From: Massilia sp. WG5
GTDB lineage: Bacteria > Pseudomonadota > Gammaproteobacteria > Burkholderiales > Burkholderiaceae_D
Assembly: GCF_001412595.2 (NCBI RefSeq)
Contig: NZ_CP012640.2
Location: 3,844,001 to 3,908,000, forward strand
Direction: 5' to 3'
Length of the DNA: 64,000 bases
Shown: piece by piece, positions 18,574 through 27,249 of the stretch
Layout of the letters: every line of letters begins with the position of its first letter
How positions within the stretch are numbered: position 1 is the first letter of the stretch
Notes under the pieces: model-generated
The model's database searches: none
What the model was told of the DNA's origin: nothing
Seen by the model: only the letters and a program-made list of their open reading frames with translations
Position numbers and translations under genes: made by a program

Positions 18574-21500
18574 CTATCGCTCGCTTTTCGAATTGCGTTG
18601 GACCTGCAGGGTGACCGGTCCGATCAGGCCCGCTGGCCGTAGCGGCGCATCGGCCGTGTAGGTCGGCATGGTGGTAAAGCTCACCTTCGCCGCGCCCGGC
18701 TGGGCATCGCCGATGAGGCGGTTGACCCAGAGGTTGGCAACCCGGATTTCCACCGTGTTGGCGCCAGGTTTCACCAGCTGGCCGACCTCGACCCGATACG
18801 GCTTCTTCCAGGCGATGCCGGCGGGCTTGCCATTCACAAGGACCTCGGCCACGTCGCCGACCTGGCCGAGATCGAGCTGCATCGGCGCGTCCGGCCTGGC
18901 CCCGCCCGGCAAGGTGAAGCTGCTCCGGTAGGTGGTCGTACCCGAGAAGTACTTCACGCGGGGATCGGCGTTCTGGGTGAGCGAGCCCAGGGCGCCACGC
19001 GCGATCGGGTCCGGCGCGGCCAGGCCGTCGAAGCTTACAGCCCAGGCGCCGTCCAGCGTGGCGGCCGGCGACCAGCTGGGCAAGGGCACCGTCCTGGCGG
19101 CTGCCGTGGCCGGGCGCCGGAACACGACGAAGACCGACTCGTGCGCGCCCAGCGCCAGCGGCACCACGGTCCCGGCCTGGCCGCTGCGGTAGCTTGCGGC
19201 TTCGCCGCGTCCGGTGTCCGCATGCCAGAACTCGGCCGCCTTGCCACGGACGTTGAAATGCGCGGCCGTGTTCAGCGCCGCATCGCTCCGGTTGCTCACG
19301 AAATAGATGTCGCCATCGCGCAGGCGCCGGTGCACGAACAGGACCGGCGTGCCGACTTCGGTCCCGAAGTCGACATCGGGCGCCTGCCCGAGCTGCGCCA
19401 GGGCGGCCTCCACGTCGCGGCCATCGATGACGCGTCCCTTGCCGATGGCGGTGACGGGCGCGCCGCTCCACATCCGCTTGACCAGGGCGGCGAAGGCGTC
19501 CGCATCGTCGGCCAGGCCGGGTGTCGCGCTTGGCGCCGGTCCGACGATGGTCGCGCCTTGCCCTGCCAGCGCCTGCAGGCGGCGCAGCACGGCGAGCGTC
19601 ATGCGCTGGCTGGAGCCGCCCAGGTACAGCACCCGGTAGCGCGCGCCGCTGGCCGCCACCACGTCGCCATCCTTGACCGCGAGCTTGTGCAGCAGCGCGT
19701 CCGCGTTCACGAAGTCGTAGGCGTAGCGGCGCGGCGCGTCGGGCGGCGGCCCCTTCTTGTACAGCGCGACCAGCGGCGCTTCCTCGCCATAGAAATAGCC
19801 GACGTCGGCGTAGAAACGGCCCTGCTGCAGGAGATAGCTGCTCCTCGCCATGTAGTCGACCCAGGGGCGGGCCATGCCGGCCCAGGTCTCGTTGCGGTTG
19901 AAGTACTGGCCGAAGATTGCCAGCGACAGGCCGGGCTTCTTGTCGTCGCCCAGCGGCTGGTGCACCGAGGTATGGATGACCGGCAGGTTGACCCCGCTGG
20001 CGAATTCCATGTCGATCATCGGACGCAGGTCGGAGGGGGCGAAGGCCCAGGGCGCCATCGCGCTGGTCATGGATTCGGCGGCGACCAGGTTCTGGCCGTA
20101 CAGGTGGGCCACGGAAGCGGCGCCGCGCATGTCGGCGATGGCGGTCGGGTTGGGGCCGAATTCCGGGCGGTAGGTCCACATCGCCGCCATCGGGATATCG
20201 GTGTGGCTGCGCATTGCCATGTCGTCGCCGAGGGTGACGCGGGCGCTTTCCAGCGCCTCGCCGTACACGCGCATGCCATGCGCGCGCGCGACCTCGGCCA
20301 CCGTGCCGTAATGTTCGCTGGCCATCAGCTCGGCCAGCGTGCGGCGGTAGTCGTACAGGAAGGCATCGCTGCGGGCGCGGTCCTTGACGATGACGCCGGC
20401 GAGCGCCGGCAGCCAGGGCCGGGCGTCGTAGCCGCGCAGGCGCCTGAACTGCTCCAGCAGGCGCGGGGTCCAGTTGGAGGCCCCGACCTCGATGCTGTCC
20501 GTGACCAGCGCGCGCACGCCGCGGGCGCCGACCAGCTCCTTGCCGGCCGCGTGTTCGTATTTCGACAGATAGGTCTCGAGGTAGTTGCGGACCGCCTTGC
20601 CGTCGTACTTGTCGACCTCCAGCCCGGTGGCCTCCGGGGTCGCCGGGTGGTTTTCGGTGCCGGTCAGCGACCAGCCGAGGCGCAGGATTTTCCACCTGCC
20701 GTTCGGCGGAGTCCAGTCCAGCGTGCCGTCGGGGCGCACCTTGCCGCTCAGGTCGACGATGGCGGACGGGGCGACGCCGGCCTCGCCGGCATCGACGCCG
20801 GTGTCGAGCGCATAGTAATCGTCGGCGGTGGCGAAGCCGGCCTTGGTCTCGAACTGGTTGACCTTCGGCTCGCCCGACAGGCGCAAGTGGGCGAGGCGCA
20901 GGCCTTTCGCCTGGCCGAGCGCGCCGAACGGGCCGGTGTCGGCGCCCGGCACCGGCATGAAGGCGGGGTTCGGCGCGGCGGGCTTGGCCGCGATGACGAC
21001 ACGGAAATGGGCCGCCGTGACCGGGGCGAAGCCGGCGCTGGCCGGCACCAGGGCCGGCGGCAGGTCGGCGACCTTGCGCCAGTGGGCGCCATCAATGCTG
21101 GCTTCGAGCATCGGCTGCACGCCGGCGCCGTCGAACAGCGTGGCCACGCCCGGGAAGAAGATGGTCGCCGAGCGTACCGTCTGCGGGGAGGCGTAATCGA
21201 GGGTGATGATGGCCGGCTTGTCGCTTGAGGGCAGGGCGATCTCGGCGACGGCGGCCTCGCCGAGCTGCGCCAGCCTGGCGGCGTCCAGGTCCTTGCCGGC
21301 CACGCGTATGGCCGGCAAGGGCAGGGGGGCGGTGTCCACGGGATAGGCATACACGGCGATGTCGGCGCCGCAGCGCGCCAGCTTGTCCGCGGCCGGGCGC
21401 TGGCCCATGATGTCGGGCTGGACGAACAGGTCCTGGAAGGGGCCGGTGGTGCGCGGTGCGGCGGGCAGCTTCAGTTCCAGCGGCTTGCCGCCTTCGACGA

Positions 21501-21945
21501 TGGTCTCGCTCCACACCAGCTTCTTCATGCCGTCTTCGGGGCGCACCCATGGGCCGCCGGTCTCGCTCCAGCCGGCCGAGGCGGCGATGCCGAACTCCAG
21601 CTTGTGCTGCTCGGCCTGCTGGACGGCGAACCTGAAGGCGTCATCCCATTCGGGGCTCATGTAGGGCAGGCGCCTGGCGACCACCTGCGGGGTCATCATC
21701 TCGGCATCGAAGTTCTGCAGGCCGCCCAGGCCCGAGCGCGCCATCCAGTCGAGATCCCGGCGGATGCCTTCCTTCGTGACGTTCCCGTTCAGCCAGTGCC
21801 ACCACACGCGGGGACGGGCGCTCTGGGGCGGATTGTCGAAACCGGCGGCGAGCGGGTCGCCGGGGGCCGCCGGTACCGGCGTAGCGAGGCAGGCGATGGC
21901 GGCCGCCAGGGCGATCTGGCGAAGAGGGGAAGCGTGTCCTGACAT
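18574..21945 (-). CDS. GH106-type alpha-L-rhamnosidase (first copy)
   Basis: 1123 residues from the ATG at 21945, which gives a signal peptide (IALAAAIACLATPVPA) and has AAGGAAA upstream; the frame is open to 22023 but that start lacks these. After the signal it reads GFDNPPQSARPRVWWHW, then GIRRDLDWMARSGLGGLQ and FGIAASAGWSETGGPW, the recognisable N-terminus of GH106 exo-rhamnosidases. A beta-sandwich sugar-binding module forms the C-terminus (about 950-1123, GDVAEVLVNGKPAGIAWKKPY). It should release terminal alpha-L-rhamnose in the periplasm. It follows a TonB receptor and precedes galactose genes, suggesting a rhamnosyl-galactoside. A paralogue is at 54523-57867. Confidence 0.85.
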   Translation of the reverse strand: MSGHASPLRQIALAAAIACLATPVPAAPGDPLAAGFDNPPQSARPRVWWHWLNGNVTKEGIRRDLDWMARSGLGGLQNFDAEMMTPQVVARRLPYMSPEWDDAFRFAVQQAEQHKLEFGIAASAGWSETGGPWVRPEDGMKKLVWSETIVEGGKPLELKLPAAPRTTGPFQDLFVQPDIMGQRPAADKLARCGADIAVYAYPVDTAPLPLPAIRVAGKDLDAARLAQLGEAAVAEIALPSSDKPAIITLDYASPQTVRSATIFFPGVATLFDGAGVQPMLEASIDGAHWRKVADLPPALVPASAGFAPVTAAHFRVVIAAKPAAPNPAFMPVPGADTGPFGALGQAKGLRLAHLRLSGEPKVNQFETKAGFATADDYYALDTGVDAGEAGVAPSAIVDLSGKVRPDGTLDWTPPNGRWKILRLGWSLTGTENHPATPEATGLEVDKYDGKAVRNYLETYLSKYEHAAGKELVGARGVRALVTDSIEVGASNWTPRLLEQFRRLRGYDARPWLPALAGVIVKDRARSDAFLYDYRRTLAELMASEHYGTVAEVARAHGMRVYGEALESARVTLGDDMAMRSHTDIPMAAMWTYRPEFGPNPTAIADMRGAASVAHLYGQNLVAAESMTSAMAPWAFAPSDLRPMIDMEFASGVNLPVIHTSVHQPLGDDKKPGLSLAIFGQYFNRNETWAGMARPWVDYMARSSYLLQQGRFYADVGYFYGEEAPLVALYKKGPPPDAPRRYAYDFVNADALLHKLAVKDGDVVAASGARYRVLYLGGSSQRMTLAVLRRLQALAGQGATIVGPAPSATPGLADDADAFAALVKRMWSGAPVTAIGKGRVIDGRDVEAALAQLGQAPDVDFGTEVGTPVLFVHRRLRDGDIYFVSNRSDAALNTAAHFNVRGKAAEFWHADTGRGEAASYRSGQAGTVVPLALGAHESVFVVFRRPATAAARTVPLPSWSPAATLDGAWAVSFDGLAAPDPIARGALGSLTQNADPRVKYFSGTTTYRSSFTLPGGARPDAPMQLDLGQVGDVAEVLVNGKPAGIAWKKPYRVEVGQLVKPGANTVEIRVANLWVNRLIGDAQPGAAKVSFTTMPTYTADAPLRPAGLIGPVTLQVQRNSKSER

Positions 21946-22029
21946 TGCGTTGGTTTCCTTGTGCTGTCCATCAAACGGCGGCGCGGCCGGACGTTCGAAC
22001 GTCGCGGCCGCGCATGAGCTCAATGCGGA

Positions 22030-24339
22030 TCAGAAGCGGTAGTCGACCGTCACGCCGATGCGGCGGAAGGAGTTCTCGCCCAGGCTGTAGGCGAAGCCCG
22101 AACCGGCGCCCTTGCCCGGCAGCGGGTAGATGATCGCGTTCGGCACACGCTTGTCGGCGAGGTTGCGGTCGTAGACTGCGACGCCCCACTTGTCATCCGG
22201 CGAACGCAGCGCCACGCGCAGCGAGGCCACCGAATGGCCGCCGAAGCCGCACTCCGGGTCGAGCGTGTTGCAGTAGCGGACGCGGCTCTTGTAGACCAGG
22301 TCGCCGCCGAACTTCAGCTGGTAGTCCCCCGGCAGGTCCCAGTTGTAGTCGCCGTTCAGCGTGACCTTGCTGCGCGGCGAGTACATCAGGCGCTGGCCGC
22401 CGACGTTCACGTTGTCGAAGCTGAAGCCGGCCGGATAGGCGGTGTCGAGGATGAGCGCCAGGCTCATGCCGAGCTGCAGCTGCGGCAGGGGACGGGCGCG
22501 GATGTCGGCTTCGAGACCTTTGGTGGTCACGTTCGGCACGTTCAGCGGGATGCAGGAGAGCGCGCCGACCGGGGTCAGCGTGCAGTTCTGCTCCTGGAAG
22601 TCCTTGATCTTGGTATGGAGGGCCGCCAGGTCGACGTCCAGGCGGCGCTGCAGGAAGGACAGCTTGGTGCCCAGTTCCAGGCTGGTCGGCAGCTCGGGCT
22701 TGACCGTGTAGCCGGGATAGCTGCCGGCGTCCGCGGCGACGTTGATCGGGGTGCTGGTGTCGATCTGCGGGCCCTTGTAGCCGCGGCTGAGCGTGGCGTA
22801 GACGTTGGCGGTTTTCGAGATCGTATGCTGCAGGCCCAGCTTGCCGGACAGGTTCGACTGGTCGGCGTGGCCGCTGGAGCTCTTGACGCTGGCCGGCAGC
22901 GTGAAGGGCGCGAAGGCGACCACGCTGGACTGGGTCTGGTCGGCCGAGACGCTGTCGCGGGTGTAGCGCAGGCCGCCGATCAGGCCCGTATCCTCGGTCA
23001 GGTGCCAGGTCGCCTGGCCGAATACGGCCTTGGTGCTCAGCTTGGCGTGCTGGATGGCGTCGGTCGCGATCGAGCGCGGCACCGGGGGCGAGGGCGCGAA
23101 GGGGCTGGGCAGGATGGTGGTGGTCGAATCCTTGTAGTTGGCGGAGTCCGCGTAGAACAGGCCGGCCACGTATTCCAGGGGCTGCTTGATGGGCGAAGCA
23201 ATGCGCAGCTCCTGCGAGAACTGGCGCGCATCCTGGTGAGGAACATAGTTGTCGACCTTGTCGTAGGTGTTCGACATGCCGATGTTGACGCTGTCCGGAC
23301 CCTGCTTGCGGGTGCGGTAGCCGGTGATCGAGGTCAGCGAGCTCCCGTTCGGCATGGTCCAGTCGACCTGGGCGGACAGGCCACGCACCTGGGTGTGCCG
23401 CAGTTCTGGACCGTCCGAGCAGACCTCGTTGTTGGTCTTGGAGACCGTCACGCCGCAGGACGCGAACTCCGCCGCCGGATGGTGATTGCCCGCCGTGTTG
23501 GTCGCATAGGCCACCGAGGGCGCGAAGAACACCGCATTTTCGCTGAAGCTGTTCGAGGCTTCGCCGATCAGGTTGACGCTCAGGTCATTGTTCGGCTTGA
23601 GCAGGTAGCGCAGGCGCGCGCCGCCATTGTCGGTGACGCTGTCCTCGCCGGTCAGCGTGTTGTGGTAGACACCCTTGTTGCGCTCGGCGATGCCGGAGAT
23701 GCGCAGCGCCGAGATGTCGTTCAGCGGCACGTTGCCGGTGGCGCGCACCGCGTCGCCATGCTTGCCCTTGAATTCCAGCGACACGCTGCCGCCGGCGTCG
23801 CCGATGATCGGTTCCTGGGTCGCCATGTTCAGTACGCCGGCCGAGGCATTCTTGCCGAACAGCGTACCCTGCGGGCCGCGCAGTACCTCGACGCGCGCCA
23901 GGTCCAGCATCAGGCCGCTGGCGGTGGCGCCCTGGGGCACGCCGTCGACGACCACGCCGACCGAGCTTTCGGCCGAAACCGTGAAGACGGCCGTGCCGAC
24001 GCCGCGGATCGAGGCGCTGCCGCCCGGGCCGCCGGCGGACTGGTCGCCGAATTCGAGCGAGGCGGCGGTCTTGGACAGGTCACCGATGTCCTTGACGCCG
24101 GCGCGCTCGAGCTGGGCGGCGCTGACGGCCGTGATCGCGACCGGGACTTCCTTGATGCTCTGGGCGCGCTTCTGCGCGGTGACGACGACCGTCTGGATCC
24201 CGTTGTCGGCTTTCCTGACCGCTTCCGGGCTGGCGCCGCTGCCGTCGGCCTGGGCCTGGGCCGGGCTCCAGATCGCGGCGAGGCTCATCGAAAGGACGGT
24301 CAGCGAACCGATCGCCGACGGGGTACGTGGTGCGGCCAT
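22030..24339 (-). CDS. TonB-dependent outer-membrane receptor (first copy)
   Basis: 769 residues: signal peptide (about 1-30), a TonB-box-like segment (IQTVVVTAQKRAQ), the plug domain (about 60-170, with VEVLRGPQGTLFGKNASAG), then a 22-strand barrel ending in a terminal Phe (RIGVTVDYRF). It energises uptake of a large or scarce compound across the outer membrane. As the first gene of the operon with GH106 and galactose genes, it probably imports the rhamnosylated glycoside. No SusD partner exists. The start has AAGGAGA. The operator and -10 at 24399-24453 lie upstream. Confidence 0.93.
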   Translation of the reverse strand: MAAPRTPSAIGSLTVLSMSLAAIWSPAQAQADGSGASPEAVRKADNGIQTVVVTAQKRAQSIKEVPVAITAVSAAQLERAGVKDIGDLSKTAASLEFGDQSAGGPGGSASIRGVGTAVFTVSAESSVGVVVDGVPQGATASGLMLDLARVEVLRGPQGTLFGKNASAGVLNMATQEPIIGDAGGSVSLEFKGKHGDAVRATGNVPLNDISALRISGIAERNKGVYHNTLTGEDSVTDNGGARLRYLLKPNNDLSVNLIGEASNSFSENAVFFAPSVAYATNTAGNHHPAAEFASCGVTVSKTNNEVCSDGPELRHTQVRGLSAQVDWTMPNGSSLTSITGYRTRKQGPDSVNIGMSNTYDKVDNYVPHQDARQFSQELRIASPIKQPLEYVAGLFYADSANYKDSTTTILPSPFAPSPPVPRSIATDAIQHAKLSTKAVFGQATWHLTEDTGLIGGLRYTRDSVSADQTQSSVVAFAPFTLPASVKSSSGHADQSNLSGKLGLQHTISKTANVYATLSRGYKGPQIDTSTPINVAADAGSYPGYTVKPELPTSLELGTKLSFLQRRLDVDLAALHTKIKDFQEQNCTLTPVGALSCIPLNVPNVTTKGLEADIRARPLPQLQLGMSLALILDTAYPAGFSFDNVNVGGQRLMYSPRSKVTLNGDYNWDLPGDYQLKFGGDLVYKSRVRYCNTLDPECGFGGHSVASLRVALRSPDDKWGVAVYDRNLADKRVPNAIIYPLPGKGAGSGFAYSLGENSFRRIGVTVDYRF

Positions 24340-24398
24340 ATAAGTCTCCTTGTGCGCCGGTCCCTGCGGCCGGCTTGTTATGTAGATGAGTCGAATCG

Positions 24399-24453
24399 AG
24401 TATAGGCACGCATCGCATCCATCATGAAGTCGTAATTCCCGATACCTGCTATC
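24399..24453 (-). promoter_or_regulatory. Dyad operator and -10 for the TonB receptor-GH106-gal operon
   Basis: Reading the minus strand, GATAGCAGGTATC runs from 24453 to 24441 and is followed by GGGAATTACGACTT. The -10 TATACT starts at 24404, exactly 49 bp after the first G. The receptor start codon is 60 bp further on. The same arrangement recurs at seven other places in the window. The dyad would lie at about -61 to -49, a usual LysR recognition position. Confidence 0.75.
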
Positions 24454-24498
24454 GGCTTGCGAGGGTAATGATCAAACGCGTGAGCGATCGGAAAACCT

Positions 24499-24552
24499 GA
24501 TAGCTCCTATCGCAACTCTGGTCTTCGGCCGCACACGCCGCGCTGCTATCGT
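24499..24552 (+). promoter_or_regulatory. Dyad operator and -10 for the MFS-GH1 operon
   Basis: GATAGCTCCTATC at 24499-24511 is a perfect GATAG-N3-CTATC dyad. A weaker -10-like TATCGT starts 48 bp after its first base (24547-24552), 40 bp before the MFS start. It sits back to back with the minus-strand copy at 24441-24453, so both operons of this divergent pair have their own site. Confidence 0.6.
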
Positions 24553-24591
24553 TGCCGGGCAAGGACAACAACACCGACAACGGAGACACCC

Positions 24592-25761
24592 ATGCACACC
24601 ATTTCACCGGGCCGCGTCCCGGAACGTGGCCGCGGCCGCGCCACACTCATGCTGTGCCACTTCGCCGGCATGGTCGACCTGGTCGCGCTGCCGGTCTGGG
24701 TCGGCACGCTGGTCCAGCATTACGGCTTCGACCTGGAGCACGCGGGCATGATCGTCACCGCCTTCCTGCTCGGGGCCGTGGGCGCCAGCATGCTCGCTGC
24801 GCCGCTGTACAACCGGCTGCCGCGCGGCGCCTGCACCGCCGCCGGCTACGGCATCGCCGCGCTGGCCTTCCTCGGCGCGTCGCGGGTGAACGCATTCGCC
24901 GGGCTGGCGGCGCTGCACCTGGTGGCCGGCGTCGCCACCGGCGCCGCACTGTCGCTTGCCCACGGCACGATCGGCAGGAGCGCCAATCCGCACCGGCTGT
25001 TCGCGCTGGCCGGCACGGCGCTGGGTATCGGCGCCGTCATCTTTTACGCGGCGGTGCCGGCAGCGGTGGCGGCGCATGGCGGAGCCATGCTCTTTATGGT
25101 GTTCGCGGGCCTGATGGCGCTGGCGGCACTGGCCTGCGCGATCGGCTTTCCGCAGGTGGCGGCGCAGGTCCGGGAACGCGGCCTTGCCGGTCCGCTGCCG
25201 CGCGCGGCCTGGTTCGCGATCCTCGGCGTGGCCTGCATGGCGCTGAACCAGGCGCTGACCTTCAGCATGCTGGACCGGATCGGCGTGGCGCGCGGCTTCG
25301 GCCAGGACCGGGTGAATGGCCTGCTGGTCGTGGTCGGCCTGCTCAACCTGTTTCCGGCCGCCGTCGCCGCGCTGTTGCAGAAACGCCTGGACCCGGTGCG
25401 CGTGGCCCTGGTGGCGGCGCCGCTGCAGGCCGCGCTGGCGCTGACCGTCACGCTCTCCAGCGACTTCCTGCCCTATGCGCTGGCGGGCGCCGTGTACCCG
25501 GCGGTGCTGATCTTCACCCACACCTTCCTGTTCGGACTGATTGCGCGCCTGGACCCGAGCGGCCGCGCGCTGGCCTCGACACCCGCGATGATGATGACCG
25601 GCTCGGCGATCGGCCCGGCGCTGGCGGGTGCGGTGGCGATGCGCGCCGGCTTCGCGGGGCAGGCCGCGCTGGCCGTCGCGGTGGGCCTGAGCGCCACGCT
25701 GCTGTTCGCCATGCTGGCGCGCCGCGCCGGCGCCCGGCCGCTGGCCACCGGAATCCATTAA
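24592..25761 (+). CDS. MFS transporter, YbfB/AraJ-like
   Basis: 389 residues with about 12 hydrophobic segments (for example LVALPVWVGTLV, MIVTAFLLGAVGASMLAAPL, VVVGLLNLFPAAVAALL). No sugar-specific motif is visible and I cannot assign a substrate. The start at 24592 has GGAGA upstream. It is followed by a GH1 gene 28 bp later and has its own copy of the shared operator. It may import the aglycone or a partly trimmed glycoside, or export a product. Confidence 0.8.
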   Translation: MHTISPGRVPERGRGRATLMLCHFAGMVDLVALPVWVGTLVQHYGFDLEHAGMIVTAFLLGAVGASMLAAPLYNRLPRGACTAAGYGIAALAFLGASRVNAFAGLAALHLVAGVATGAALSLAHGTIGRSANPHRLFALAGTALGIGAVIFYAAVPAAVAAHGGAMLFMVFAGLMALAALACAIGFPQVAAQVRERGLAGPLPRAAWFAILGVACMALNQALTFSMLDRIGVARGFGQDRVNGLLVVVGLLNLFPAAVAALLQKRLDPVRVALVAAPLQAALALTVTLSSDFLPYALAGAVYPAVLIFTHTFLFGLIARLDPSGRALASTPAMMMTGSAIGPALAGAVAMRAGFAGQAALAVAVGLSATLLFAMLARRAGARPLATGIH

Positions 25762-25789
25762 CGATCACATAAGAACACTGGAGATAAAC

Positions 25790-27148
25790 ATGACACGACA
25801 AGATGACCGACACGATGCCCGCCGCCGCAGCCTGCTGGGCCTGGGCACCGTGCTGACCGGCGCCGCGCTGCTGCCGGCGGCGGCCCGCGCAGCCGCCGGC
25901 AGCCATGCGGGCGCCTTCCCAAAGGGATTCCTGTGGGGCGCGGCGATCGCCGGCCACCAGGCCGAGGGCGACAACGTGGCCAGCGACGCCTGGCTGCTCG
26001 AAAACATCAAGCCGACCGAGTTCAGGGAGCCGTCCGGCGCGGCGGTCGACCACTATCGCCTGTACGACCAGGACATCGCGACCCTGGCCTCGCTCGGCCT
26101 GAACACCTTCCGCTTCTCGATCGAGTGGGCGCGCGTCGAGCCGGTCGAGGGCATGTTCTCGATCGCCGCGCTGGAACACTACCGCGACGTGCTGCTGTCC
26201 TGCCGCAAGCACGGCGTCAAGGCCATGGTCAGCTTCAACCACTTCGTCACCCCGGCCTGGTTCGCGGCGCGGGGCGGCTGGGAAGACCCGGGCTCCACCC
26301 AGCTGTATGTGCGCTACTGCGACAGGGTGGCGCGCCACCTGGGCGAACTGATCGACTACGCGACCACCTTCAACGAGCCGAACCTCCCGCGCCTGCTGTT
26401 CGGCATCCCGGGCCCGCTTGCAGGCATGGCCGACAACCCGAACATGCGCGCCATGCTCGCCAGGGCGGGGCAGGTGGCCGGCACCGGCAAGTGGTCATCG
26501 TGGATCTTCGGCGACTTCGCCAGGATCGAGGCCGGCCTGCTGCGGGCCCATGCCGCCGGCTACCAGGCGATCAAGGCCGTCCATCCGAACCTGCCGGTCG
26601 GCTTCTCGATCGCGATCGCGGACGACCAGGCGGTCGACGGCGGCGAGGCGATGGTCGCGAAGAAGCGCGCGATCGCCTACGAGCCCTGGTTCCGGGCCAT
26701 CGGCGAGCACGGCGACTTCATCGGCGTGCAGACCTATACGCGCGAACTGATCGGTCCGGACGGCGTGCGCCCGCCACCGAAGGACGCGAAGTTCACCTCG
26801 AGCCACATGGAGTTTTACCCACAGGCGCTGGAGGCGACCATCCGCTACACGGCGAAGAACGTCAGGGTGCCGATCTACGTCACCGAGAACGGGGTCTCGA
26901 CCGACGACGACGCCATGCGCGTTGCCTACATCCGCACGGCGGTGGGCGGTGTCGCCCAATGTCTGAGGGACGGCATCGACGTCAAGGGCTACATCCATTG
27001 GTCGCTGCTGGACAACTTCGAATGGATCTTCGGCTTCGGCCCGCACTTCGGCCTGATCGCGGTCGACCGCACGACCATGAAGCGCAGCGTCAGGCCGAGC
27101 GCGCGCCTGCTTGGGCAGATCGCAAGGAACAACGGCGTCGCCGCATGA
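25790..27148 (+). CDS. Tat-exported GH1 beta-glycosidase (first copy)
   Basis: 452 residues. The N-terminus RRRSLLGLG plus a hydrophobic, Ala-rich segment looks like a Tat signal (cleavage near residue 35), so it is probably periplasmic. GH1 catalytic residues are in place: acid/base E196 (TTFNEPN) and nucleophile E366 (YVTENGVS), with GFLWGAAIAGHQAEG at the start and HWSLLDNFEW near the end. It should remove beta-linked glucose or a similar sugar. Paired with an MFS gene and facing the GH106 operon, it would follow rhamnose removal. A paralogue is at 60493-61821. Confidence 0.92.
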   Translation: MTRQDDRHDARRRSLLGLGTVLTGAALLPAAARAAAGSHAGAFPKGFLWGAAIAGHQAEGDNVASDAWLLENIKPTEFREPSGAAVDHYRLYDQDIATLASLGLNTFRFSIEWARVEPVEGMFSIAALEHYRDVLLSCRKHGVKAMVSFNHFVTPAWFAARGGWEDPGSTQLYVRYCDRVARHLGELIDYATTFNEPNLPRLLFGIPGPLAGMADNPNMRAMLARAGQVAGTGKWSSWIFGDFARIEAGLLRAHAAGYQAIKAVHPNLPVGFSIAIADDQAVDGGEAMVAKKRAIAYEPWFRAIGEHGDFIGVQTYTRELIGPDGVRPPPKDAKFTSSHMEFYPQALEATIRYTAKNVRVPIYVTENGVSTDDDAMRVAYIRTAVGGVAQCLRDGIDVKGYIHWSLLDNFEWIFGFGPHFGLIAVDRTTMKRSVRPSARLLGQIARNNGVAA

Positions 27149-27160
27149 GCGTCCGCCGGC

Positions 27161-27214
27161 GATAGCAGGTATCGCCAAAATAGGCTTCGGTCAGGCCGGC
27201 CGGATCGATAAGCT
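27161..27214 (+). promoter_or_regulatory. Dyad operator and -10 for the amidohydrolase pair
   Basis: GATAGCAGGTATC at 27161-27173 lies 12 bp after the GH1 stop. A -10-like TAAGCT (27209-27214) starts 48 bp after its first base, 35 bp before the GTG start of the amidohydrolase. This gives the pair its own promoter although it follows the MFS-GH1 operon closely. Confidence 0.6.
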
Positions 27215-27249
27215 GAGCAAATTCGATGTGAATAACAGGGAGACTCAAC

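Noticed and set aside
22030..24339. SusC/SusD-type polysaccharide utilisation system
   Set aside because: The receptors are proteobacterial TonB receptors and no SusD-like lipoprotein gene is present.
24592..25761. Sugar-specific name for the MFS transporter
   Set aside because: No motif beyond the general MFS pattern is visible; context alone does not justify a substrate.
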